This document shows, one piece after another, positions 51,049 to 61,281 of a DNA stretch of 64,000 bases. How positions within the stretch are numbered: position 1 is the first letter of the stretch; each line of letters begins with the position of its first letter. The notes under the pieces are model-generated. The model was given only the letters and a program-made list of their open reading frames with translations. It was not told where the DNA came from and searched no databases. A program made the translations under genes and the position numbers. Source of the DNA: Mercurialis annua (Eukaryota; Streptophyta; Magnoliopsida; Malpighiales; Euphorbiaceae); contig NC_065574.1 in the NCBI RefSeq assembly GCF_937616625.2, positions 24,244,501 through 24,308,500 on the forward strand, read 5' to 3'.

Positions 51049-51062
51049 TTCTTCCCCCCTCA
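51049..51062 (-). other. Polypurine tract of LARD B
   Basis: Minus strand TGAGGGGGGAAGAA against the 3' LTR. Confidence 0.8.
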
Positions 51063-53760
51063 TAAAAATTTGTCCTCGAATTTTCATAAAACTTGTTGGG
51101 ATCCTAAAATTGTCCTTATATTTCTCTTGATATCCACTACTACGCGTCAGTCGTACTTTCTTCTTTACTTTAACTTTTAGCTTTTAACTTACAGCTGTGA
51201 CTTCGTACTTGTTGCTAATCGATTATATATCTTGCCCATAGTAGCTTCTTGCTGTTACGCATTTGAGAATCTTCTCATTGTCACTTTTGTCTCATCCTTT
51301 GTCTTTCTAGAATAGTGTGGCTTCAATGTATTTTTAATATTGGAATCCTTACGTCATTATCCTGGTCAGGGTTTCCTTTGTTGGTTGTTATTAAGTGTTG
51401 CATTAATCATCGCATTGATGCACGCCTTCTTTGTGCGTAAACAGTCAGCGATATGTGATCCTCATTCTTAGTGGCGTACTCATTTTACTCATACTTCCAT
51501 AAGAATTCATCTTATGATTCCAAATTTATTGTTATAATTCTTGTTGTCATCCATCGTCGCTACTTTCCTTTCTTAAATTGTTGTCTTCATTTCTTAATTT
51601 CATTCTTGTCGCTTCTGATACTTAGTTCCTTCATCAATTAGTTCCTTTCCACTACATTTCGTCCATCTTAATTGGTGTTTCTTAGCGAAATTACACCTTC
51701 TTCTCCTTTAGTTTTCTTTCTCTTTTCCCCTTTTGTCCTTTAAGCTACCTTGAACTTTGTGTCGTTTTGTTAATCGTGATTCTTCACCCTTTTACCGTTG
51801 TCATAAACGTTCCGCTTCACGTTACTCTTAATCGTATAACTTGTACAGTCGCCCTTGTTTAGTAATACTACTCATATTCTTATCCTCTTCACTTCCCTTT
51901 AGCTGCTCCTTTGAAGTTCGTCTCGAGTCTTTTATTGACTTTTTATGCAAAACTGTCTTCCCTTTACTTCACAATTCCTTATTCATGATGACCTCATAAG
52001 AATCTCATATGTTTCTTTAACACTTAATTGTCTCAAGAATGTTTCTCACTAATTAGCCTTCGCTCGCTTACATTCTTACTTTTAAAATCTAAATGATCCA
52101 ATAGATCTTTAATGATTTACCTTCTTAACTTCATATTTATCCGCTTTGGTATTTGTATTAATTTACAACTGACAACCTCATAAGTTTTCATCACTTTCCT
52201 TATCGTAATCCCTCCTTGTTACATGAACGACTTTACTCTCACTCTTCAAGGTCTCGTCTTGATACTGATTATAATTGTTTCTTAGTTTGTCCTATAGTCC
52301 TTACGCTTCTTTAGCACTTATAACACGGTTCTAATTGTCTTTCAGTAACTTGATCTCTTTACACTAATACCAACTTTCGTCTTATCTTTTACTTGTTATA
52401 TTCATTACTTCTTTCTTCCGTTTATAATAGCTATATTATTGTTGTTCTATTCTGACAATCCTTCTGACGTATCTCTAGAACTTTCCATTTCTCTAATCAT
52501 CTTACCAAATTCAAGGGTGTATGAGTTTTTCCTCATTACATGTTCTTTCATATTATCGTCCTTTATACTTTTAATTTCTCTCCTCCAATATATCCCTCAA
52601 TTGCTACGTTACTTATCTCGACATAAGAATAATCATTATACTCTTCATCCTTGCGTACTCGTACGTTTCTTTCTTCTAACATGATTCTCTGTCATTTCAT
52701 CCTTTATTCTGTTATGAGGATAAATACTGTATGCTTAAATATCTACAGCGCATCGCATCTTAACTGCGTATACTCTCCGGCGATAACTCCTTATTATATT
52801 CTTCTTTAGCTCCACTAGCTTTGTTGCAATTAATCGTTAACATGGCTTTATTCTGTTATTGGGGTTTCTTTTAAAATTTTATTCTAATTTATTAAGAATC
52901 TTTTATTATTTGTCGCAGAGTTTCGCATCTGAGTTCACTTACTTAACAAAAGAGTTCAAAACATTCTTTGGCTGGCCAGCTCTTTTAAATCACTTTTCAT
53001 AAATAGTTTGAAATCGTCAATATAATTGTAGCTCAGAGTGATGACACCTCTCATCAACAAAGAGTTGCTCAAAATCGCATTTTTCTGCATTATTATAAAA
53101 ATATGATGCATGATCTATATTTTGAAAATTATTTTCTCATGCATTCCTATCGTGATTATGCAATATCATATGCGATGTCTGAGCACAATTATACCTTGAA
53201 AAATCATAAAAACTTTCAAAATTTTCATAAAATCTTAAGTTACTCTATATTGTACACTCTGCGACTATTATCGGCTTTCTTTATTTTTATTGGATACATT
53301 ATAAATTTTTGTATTGCTTTCACTTTCTGTCGTTTTACTGACTATTCTTCTGTCACATCACTTCTTTCTCCATATCTCTGATAACTCAATTCAATTCAAA
53401 GTTCTCTATTACTGTAATCACTACCTCCACTTCTATATTACACCGTATCATGTCATATTCAAAAACAGGTGCCAATGTTCCACATCGATTCCCCTTCTAG
53501 TAATCTATCTTTTCCGTTACAGCTTCTAGAACGTAATATAGGAATTACGTTCACGACAAATGTATTATGTGGTGTTTATTATATTACTGCTCTTGTAAAT
53601 TATGTTTATATATTCTTTTATTGGTCGCGTGTTTATTAACATCGCTTCCTATAGGTTATCACTTTCTGAGGTATTATCCTATAGGCGTATCCTACTACTG
53701 ACATTCTATTATGCAATGCAGCAAACATATACATAACAATGCAAACATATTAGCACATAT
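51063..53760 (-). other. Non-coding interior of LARD B
   Basis: About 2.7 kb, T/C-rich on the + strand, with no recognisable protein. Holds the LARD motif block at 53030-53230. No tandem structure noticed elsewhere. Confidence 0.7.
53030..53230 (-). other. Conserved LARD motif block, copy B
   Basis: GTGATGACACCTCTCATC, CAAAGAGTTG, ATGATGCATG and GAGCACAATTA in the same order as 19150-19345 of LARD A, although the rest of the two interiors is not alignable by eye. Confidence 0.7.
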
Positions 53761-54755
53761 TCACAAAGCATATAAATCGCTGATCCTTAGAGGTTCCTGA
53801 TGCGGAACGCTTGGTTCCCTAATGACTATGCCGGTGTATCGGCCCCTAACTCTTCTACCGGAGGTTCCTCCGCCTCTATGCACAAAGTGGGGGTTGGTCC
53901 TAATTCTGGAGAAAGTGTTAACGTAGTCCGGATGGTATTCATGTCTAAAATAGAAGGGTCGTACTGGATCGCCCTCCCACTCACGCTCATTCTCGATCCT
54001 ACGGGCCATCATAGTGAGCTTTCCAAAATGTTCGCCTACATACTCATATAGCTCACCAAACTCAGGTCCTAAGCCTCTGACATATCTACGGTTGATGGTT
54101 ATGTTTCCTTCGTTTAGATCAGGAACTCCCTCAATCATTCGTAGAAAATCAGCAGAATACAACCCTACTGTTAGCATCCCTCGAGAGAAAGAACGCATCT
54201 GTCTCCCAACTTGATTCAGAGCTATCTGTGCTTGACCATTTGCTATTTCTGCGTCTTCTCTCAAATCACGGTATCTATGTACCCTAGATCAGAAATGCTC
54301 ACTTCTGTACTCCTCAATGTCTGATTCATCTAGCAGTCCCTCTTCTTCAAACTCCTCTTCTTGAAGATCTTCTTCTTCTAAATTTTCCTCCTCTGGGTTC
54401 TCTGCTTCTCCTCAGGATCCTCTTCCGGATCTTCCTCCGGTTCCTCCTCATCTTCTTCGCTATACTCTATTTCTGGCTAGTGTACTCTACCTCTATTTCC
54501 AGAAGAACTATCAATCTCTGATACAGACATATATATGTTCTGATAAATTTCTGGCGATCTCCTATTATCCGAGTGGAATCCGTTCTGATGGACCCTAGAT
54601 GGTTCGCCTATTTTGTTGTGAAACCCATTTTGAAATATAGGAGGCGCTTCCTCCCGTTCTTCAACAGCATGTGACTGAGCTCCGTTCTGCCCAGACATGC
54701 TGAAAAGAAACAATTTCAAACATAAGCGACCATCTGAGCCCATTTCCACACGCAA
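53761..54755 (-). pseudogene. Unknown acidic ORF of LARD B, decayed
   Basis: Reads right to left from ATG 54698 (or in-frame 54755). The N-terminal part has a repeated QNGFH motif (IFQNGFH, VHQNGFH). Then TAG at 54477-54479, a run of E/D/P-rich codons (EEDEEEPEEDPEEDPEE), a frameshift near 54410, more acidic sequence and TGA at 54289-54291. The last 168-residue frame (54264-53761) has a helical, M/R/E-rich middle, a GGGTSGRRVRGRYTG basic loop and ends ISDLYAL. The frames connect without a gap, so this was one gene of about 330 codons at the gag position. I do not recognise the family: no zinc knuckle, no protease. A modified gag-like or accessory protein is possible but unproven. Confidence 0.6.
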
Positions 54756-55174
54756 TTCCGATATTTACTTATAAGGTACTGTAAACACTTAACATTTAAT
54801 CCAGCCACACGTAGTTCGCAAGCAGATAACCATTTAACTATTCTAGCGGAAATAGTAAACACTCAGTTGCCTCTGTCATTCGTATATATAAATACTAATC
54901 ACTTACTAGCTTAGTAGCCCTGATTCGCGCGCGCTATGACACATCCTACTAATACACATATCAAGCAAATGCAAGCAACTAAGTTTCGACTCTTCTGCTG
55001 CAGTAGTTCCTAGGTTTACTTATTGACAGAGTATTCAAAGTCAAACAATTATTCAGATAAATCTGGCAGTGAACTGCTCTCAAACAAACACTGAAACAAT
55101 CTTGCAGTGGTAACTAGACCAACTGCTCTCAAACGACATTAAAATAAACCTGCAGTGGTAACTGGACCAACTAA
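54756..55174 (-). other. 5' leader of LARD B with tandem hairpin units
   Basis: Between PBS and ORF. At 55060-55175 about three units contain GCAGTGGTAACTRGACCAACT (minus strand GTTGGTCYAGTTACCACTGC), able to form a GCAGT/ACTGC stem. The same unit occurs twice after the PBS at 63885-63966. Confidence 0.65.
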
Positions 55175-55184
55175 GCTGATACCA
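55175..55184 (-). other. tRNA-iMet-type primer binding site, LARD B
   Basis: Minus strand TGGTATCAGC; the first nine bases match the iMet PBS, then it diverges. Four-base spacer to the LTR. Confidence 0.8.
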
Positions 55185-55188
55185 ACAT

Positions 55189-57688
55189 TGTCACGACCCA
55201 AAATATTGAGCCGCAACCGGCACTAGGGAACGGGAGTGGTAGCTCCGGAACCCGTAGCAAGCCTTAAATCACTATTAATTTTTCGCAAATAATAAATAAA
55301 TAACACAACACAACAGAAAAAAATATACATAACATATATACACAAATATTTACACTAACTGTTCTGTTAACCTCGCGGGCTCTAGTTACTGTATCCTGTA
55401 CGAACTGGCCTCGCGGTACTATATACATCAGTTAGTGAAACACAACATATCACTGGCATCTGGGGCCGTGAGTAAAACATAAAACTCATAGCTTATCAAA
55501 ACGTATAAACAAGACAACAAGTAATATGTACAATCAAGATGTACTGCTGTCTAGACTACGACTCTGTCACACGGGACCACTACTGCAGCATTCACAGAAG
55601 TCAGAACTATACATACACAGCTGACTTCTGGACTTCAAAATTGGCTTCTAGCTAAGTCCACACACTAAGAACCTGAAAGACATCAAAGGTGAGGGGTCAG
55701 TATTTGGGAAAATACTGAGTGAGTTTGCATTTACTAACGATATTATTATAAAACATAGCATCGCATTTCAAGGAAACAATAATATAAAAGTAAGACATAT
55801 AAACTGGTATTTGATCCGTACGAAACTAATTTCCTAGCATGCGACACAACTTTCGAATAATCAAATCATACTGATCCAGATAGTCCGACCCGGGAGTGCT
55901 CACACTCTACCTCATCGATCGCGACCTATCTCTTAGTCCGAAAGTGTGAGTCCAACTCACTAGATACGGGGACTCCATACTACACCGTAACCGAGTGCTC
56001 ACTCGTATCGTATTCATTATCCAACTTCGAAATTCATATTCATATCGTGTCATTTTATGTCCTACGTGTATCAATCATGTATTATATGCAAACACACTAG
56101 ACTGACTCGATACAGGTGATCACACAGCCTATTGACACCCAATAGGTAGCTAGTTTCTTCGGATCGCATACTAGTTCTCATATATAAAAACTTAATAAAA
56201 CATATAACATTTCAATCAATTATATATAATGCGATGCGTGTAAGCAATATACATATATATATAAAAACTTTAATATATAATACACGAAAGTAAAGTGCAA
56301 CTCACATAAACCGCAATCCAATCAATGATATGGTCGATGAAATGATATACTCTCGCTATCCCACGTCTACTGACCTCTCTGCACGCTGACACATCTGATT
56401 CATAATAATTGACGTTTAATAGTTAGATATTAATCTCGTGTTTTTATACGTATATTATTTTAAATTCTAGGGTTATATTTCATTCTTAGCGTTATTCGTG
56501 AACTCGATATTCCTTTGTCGTATTCACGATATATCGAACCCTGGTTTTCGTATTCGAGAAACGTATACTATCTTTAGGGTTTTCCATTATCGTTGCCCAC
56601 GTAAAACGTCGAGCCAAAACTTCACTTTTTAAATTATCGGGGTCCTTAATCGTTTAAGGCCTAATATTTAAAAATATTTAAGTCCCGTTCGATTTGGGCA
56701 AAAAGCCCATTTTGGTCCCTGTGGACCCACTGTGCGGGCACAGAAGAACACTGTGCGTCCGCGCACTTGGAAGTGTGCGTTCGCACACTTATACAAGTGT
56801 GCGTTTGCGCACTTCGTTGTGCGATCGCACACCGAGTGCATTCTCCGGAAAATTCATTTTCCGGGCGTTTTGACGCGTTCCGACATCCCACGATCATACT
56901 CGACCCCGTTTTCCACCAAACCAGTATCCTAGTTTCCTCAAAATATCAAAAACGACTTAAATACGACGAATTCAAGCTATATACGTTATAAATCCTAACA
57001 CAGCCCACAATATCCGATTTTTACCATCAAATTCGAAAACTTTACCTTAATTTTACGCTTAGGATGGATAGAGCCTTCGATTCCTGAAGAAATCGCCGCG
57101 AAAATTGCTCGAATCGGATGTCGAACGGAGAAACGGCGGCGAAACAACGGTAAGGAACAATAAACGGATCGTTGGCCCTGGAACCTTCTCTTTCCTTCTC
57201 TGATTTCATCATTCATAATCATAACCTTATATATTAAGGTTAAAGTGCTTCTTTGATTCCTCTTTTCTTTCTTTATTACAAATTACCTTTCAAACTTTTC
57301 TTTCGTATGATTTAGTCCATAACTAAATCGATTAACTCTTAAATTATTACTTTTACGTATTATTTATATCCGATAAATAATACGAAGCTCGATATTAATA
57401 CTTTCCCGTCAAAATCTGAAATTTCCATTTTCGACACAAAGTGGATAAATTACCACTTTGGTCCCTGTACTTTGTTTTGAGCTTTTCTTGACATGTTTCC
57501 TCTTAATTCCAATTCTGACTTTAGAATTGAAATATAACTGTAATTTCCGCACAATTAATTTCCCAAAACCAACCTACTTGAAATTTATTTACTGTTCTTT
57601 TATCAGAATCTTTCCGATTTCGCCACTCTGGCGAGTCCAAACTCAACACATGGTACAATTAAATAATTAAATATTTTGGTGTATTACA
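55189..57688 (-). repeat. 5' LTR of LARD B
   Basis: 2500 bp, complete. Element-sense start TGTAATACACC, end GGGTCGTGACA. Minus-strand TATATAAGG near 57228-57236. Confidence 0.92.
56727..56840. repeat. GTGTGCG palindrome array, LARD B 5' LTR
   Basis: About four palindromes (for example AAGTGTGCGTTCGCACACTT), shorter than the array in the 3' LTR of the same element. Confidence 0.88.
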
Positions 57689-57689
57689 T

Positions 57690-58395
57690 AAAGCTATTAT
57701 TAGCGATGGAGGGTCGCATTTCAAGAACCGACAGTTTGAAGATTTAATGAAAAAGTATGGAGTTCGCCACAAGATTGCTACACCCTATCACCCACAAACA
57801 AGCGGACAAGAGGAGTTGGGCAATAGGGAAATCAAGAGAATCTTAGAGAAAACGGTGCAAATCTCAAGAAAAGATTGGGCGATGAAGTTAGACGATGCAC
57901 TGTGGACATATCGGACCGCGTTCAAAACTCCAATTGGCATGTCCCCGTACAAGTTAGTCTATGGAAAAGCGTCACTTCCCAGTAGAATTAGAACATCGAG
58001 CTTATTGGACAATGAAATTTTTAAATTTTGATAGAAAAGAGTCAGGTGCTAAACGCCTTCTACAACTCAATCAATTGGACGAATTTCGACATTCGGCCTA
58101 CGAGAGTGCACAACTCTATAAGGAACGAACGAAGAAGATACACGATGCGAACATTTCGAAGAAGGAATTCCATGAGAGAGATTATGTTTTGTTATTTAAT
58201 TCACGACTTAGATTGTTTCCTGGAAAATTGAAGTCGCGATGGAGCGGACAGTTCAAGGTGATAAAAGTTTTTCCTCATGGAGCGGTGGAATTGGAAAACT
58301 CAACCGAAGTTGCATTCAAAGTAAATGGGCGAAGATGCAAACAATACCTCGGTGGATTGATGGAGCGACAAAGGGAAGTTTTCTCCCTCACTTAA
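57690..58395 (+). pseudogene. Athila-type integrase, C-terminal part, frameshifted
   Basis: The first frame carries the second catalytic aspartate (IISDGGSHF) and the glutamate region ([18 protein letters not shown]), then [22 protein letters not shown]. About two bases are lost near 57972, after which the second frame continues with [11 protein letters not shown], an LNQLDEFR helix and the C-terminal SH3-like segment (LFPGKLKSRWSGQFKVIKVF) to a natural stop at 58395. The zinc-binding HHCC domain and first aspartate are absent because LARD B abuts the gene. Wording of these motifs is characteristic of the Athila lineage. Confidence 0.88.
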
Positions 58396-59132
58396 TTGTT
58401 TTTTTAAGTATGATGAAGGGTCAAGGTAAAGACCTAAAACTAGCATGTTGTGAAATTTATTTACCTGCAATTATTTTATTTTATTTATTTTATTTTTTTG
58501 GTGTTATTTCGGTCATTTGTGTGTTATTAGTCTTATTTTTATTTTAAAAAGAAAATGAAAAAACAAATTTTTTTTAAACTATTATGTCGTGTAATTTAGG
58601 TGCTCTATATTTTTATTTATTTTTAGCATTTTTTCCGTTCAATGTTAATAATTAATTTTAGTAAATTTTAAGTTTTTAATTTATTAAAAAAAATATTTGC
58701 AACATAATGGGCTGTCCAGGATTGGGCAGCCCATAAAAAAAACAAAAATTGTTTTTGTTCGGTGAAAATAAAAGAAGAAAAATGTGTACAGTCTTTTTGT
58801 TTTTGGTTTTCATGCATATGCTTGGATACTATTTTTTATATGTCATGGACTCCTTATTACTTTCTAGGATTGTATTTAGTTTCTTTTAAATTTTTATTTT
58901 ATTTTGTTAGGATAATAATAAGAGTCTTTTGATTTATCCTATTTTCGTTTCATGTGTATTAGATTAGAACTCTAATTTTTAGTGTTTTAAGTTATCTAAA
59001 CAAATCAACTTTATGAGTCCTACTAGGTTTCTTCTACTTTTTTAACTCTACATATTTATACACGTTCACTTCCTCTATCACCATTCATCTCTAAATTTGA
59101 ATTTTGGTGTATTCCTTTTTCTCTCTTTCATC
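58396..59132 (+). other. Non-coding region after integrase
   Basis: AT-rich. A hairpin with arms ATGGGCTGTCC and GGGCAGCCCAT lies at 58707-58734. TATTTATA at 59053-59060 is a possible TATA box for the following ORF. Confidence 0.6.
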
Positions 59133-59675
59133 ATGACTCCCCCGCGTCCTGTTTTTCGTAATGCTCGTCGTACCTTCTTCGACTACCTCAAGTCACCAAA
59201 CCCAAATGAAATTGGGAGCTCAAAAAATCCAATTGAGGTGGAAAGCTCAAGCGAAAGCGAACCCGAGATGGAGGATACCATGTACGAAGATAAGTACATG
59301 GTTGAAATTGGCGCTCCAAGCATTCCGCAAACTGAAATTGGGAGTTTGGGAAACCCAATTGAAGTGGAAAGCTCAAGCGAAAGCGAACCCGAGATGGAGG
59401 ATGTCATGTACGAAGCGGAGTACATGGTCGAATTTGGCGGTCCAAGCAGTCCGCAAACTTAAGGGAATTGTGAGATGGTTTGTGATCATGAAGGGATTTG
59501 CGGAATTGAATGCTACGATCCCCACTACGATCTTGATGATTGGTTTATTAATACTGAATTAGAGGAAGACCCATTGAGTGAAGAGGACACACCGTGTCCC
59601 GAGAAAACACCAAAGAGGAAACGAGAACGTTCCGAAGAGATCGAGAGAGAAAAGGATGATGATGAAGAAATCTAA
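59133..59675 (+). pseudogene. Small acidic ORF with duplicated serine/glutamate module, one internal stop
   Basis: ATG at 59133 (an upstream in-frame ATG at 59097 would add a short hydrophobic lead). The N-terminus is basic and aromatic (PRPVFRNARRTFFDYL). Two direct 42-residue repeats follow, each with NPIEVESSSESEPEMED. TAA at 59460-59462 is followed in the same frame by a Cys/His cluster (CEMVCDHEGICGIECYDPHY), an acidic stretch and a KRKRER nuclear-signal-like end. TATTTATA 73 bp upstream fits a promoter. I do not recognise the family. The I-x-V plus serine/acid pattern resembles a SUMO-interaction motif, which is only a resemblance. Position after Athila integrase suggests an accessory or captured gene. 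Confidence 0.58.
59208..59459 (+). repeat. 126-bp tandem duplication within acidic ORF
   Basis: Two copies, offset 126 bp (59208 and 59334), in frame (42 codons). They differ at a number of bases, so the duplication is not very recent, and the middle GAAAGCTCAAGCGAAAGCGA is unchanged. Confidence 0.92.
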
Positions 59676-61281
59676 GTGAATTCATCTAGTTGATTTGTGT
59701 TTAGTTTTTCGTGTATAGTTGATTTGTGTTTTGTTTTCAGGGTCTAGTTGATTGTCGAGTAATTGTTTACTCATTAGGCTAGTTTTATTTTTCGTCGAGT
59801 AAATTAATGATTTACTTTGTTATTGTTTTTATTTGTTTGGTTATTTTTGATATATCAGTATTTTTTTGTTAGTAGTACTCTTTTTTATTTTAGTTAATGT
59901 TTTAAAAAAAAATCACGGGAAATAATCAAACTAGGGTGCATCCAGTTTTGGTCCAATTTTTTTTGCTATCTTTGCTAATTTTCGTCCAACCTGGATAAAC
60001 AGTAGCTATCTTTGGTAAAAAAAATATATTTATTTTCTTATTATTTTTGTTTAATCATTTCTTAATGATGTCTATTGGTTATCTAAGGAAAACGGACACC
60101 GCCGACAACCGTTCTTCACCACCGGTTTTCCTTTGAGATTTGTTTTTCTTTCCCTTACTCCACTTTAAATTTTTGCTTTATTTTTATTTCTTCGCTTTGA
60201 GGAAAATGCTTGAAATAGTGTGAGGAGGGGAGAAAAATATTTTGTGTCATAAGTATTAGGCGATTAATCTTTATTTTATTTATTTTAATTTTCATTATGT
60301 CATCTCATTTTTTTAGTTTAAATGTTTAAGTTTTGTTTAGTTGTTTTGTGTCTTTATATATCCTCTATCTTGAATTTTTTTTTTTACTTATGTGATTAAA
60401 CAACGATAGCATGCTAGTTGACTTCCTTGATTGATGATGAATTTTGAGTTTGCTTTTAAATTTAATAAACGATGTGAGAATGATTTCAAAGTAAAAGTGC
60501 AATTTTTTTATTTCACATGAACTATCATGACTTGGGCGAAAGCGTGATTTGATAAAAATGTGAAATTTAGAAGGCATGTTTGAGCTTGATGCGAATCATT
60601 TTTGTTTGTAGTTTTGGTCATTTGGCATAAGTCGAGCATGAGTAATATTTTCTTATGCGATCGAATACATGGCACCACACAACAAAATTTTGAGAGTTTT
60701 TGAGCCTTAAAAAGATTAATGAAATTTTTTGTTGTGTGAATTGACTACTTGTTAAATCTCTAGAACTTGCCTTCTATTCGTTTAAAATCACATTGTTGAG
60801 TTATTAGCACGAACATGATAATGGCACTAGGATAAACATTTTTTTTAAAACCACTTAAAAGACTACTCATTTATCCCTAGTTAACCAAATTTGAGCCTGG
60901 ATTTTTTTCTTGTATAAAATCAACTTTTGAAAAACATTTTACCTTTCTACATGTACCCCTTTTCTACCCTTGACTTGATGATCTATATGTTGTGATTTGG
61001 AACAATATTTTAGGTTTAATTGTTAAATGTACTAGCTAGTGTTGATCGTGAACTCTTGTTGCTAAAAAGAAAAATTGCATTGAAAAAAAAAAGAGAAAAA
61101 GAAGTGAAAAAAGAAGAAGCAATGCATGAAAATATTGAGTTCAAGAATTTGAAAAGAGAAGCTAGACTAATGTTGCAAAAAAAAATTGTTCCTTCCTTAT
61201 AAATAGTTCATCAAGTCTTTAACCTACATTTTGTTCCTTTTACCTACCCTTTTACCCTAGCCCCGTTACAACCCAATAAAG
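59676..61281 (+). other. Non-coding Athila 3' region
   Basis: AT-rich, with homopolymer runs. An A/G-rich segment at 61060-61130 gives a lysine-rich open frame I do not consider a gene. Ends with the CTAGCCCCGTTACAACC word. Nothing else recognised. Confidence 0.65.

Larger units (their letters stand above)
48620..57688 (-). mobile_element. LARD B: Tekay-like non-autonomous element with truncated 3' LTR
   Basis: Left (3') LTR at 48620-51048, interior 51049-55188, right (5') LTR at 55189-57688. Left LTR begins at the base matching 55701 of the right one, so about 512 bp of its outer end and its target duplication are missing where it meets satellite. PBS at 55175-55184 and purine tract at 51049-51062 fix minus-strand orientation. 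No RT, RNase H or integrase. A decayed unknown acidic ORF lies near the 5' end of the interior. Confidence 0.9.
57689..61281 (+). mobile_element. Athila-type Ty3/gypsy fragment
   Basis: Begins inside integrase at the LARD B border and ends at the next LTR element. Contains the C-terminal half of integrase, a long 3' region with a small acidic ORF, and an A/G-rich stretch followed by CTAGCCCCGTTACAACC, which I recall as typical of Athila 3' regions. No Athila LTR is visible. The fragment starts and ends with TAAAG (57689-57693, 61277-61281). Confidence 0.78.

Noticed and set aside
58707..58734. GGGCTG/CAGCCC hairpin as a bacterial-style terminator
   Set aside because: Plant DNA; a single stem near A-runs in the Athila 3' region is not evidence of termination.
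61020..61202. Lysine-rich 60-residue frame
   Set aside because: Arises from an A/G-rich tract of the Athila 3' region. No promoter or homology visible.
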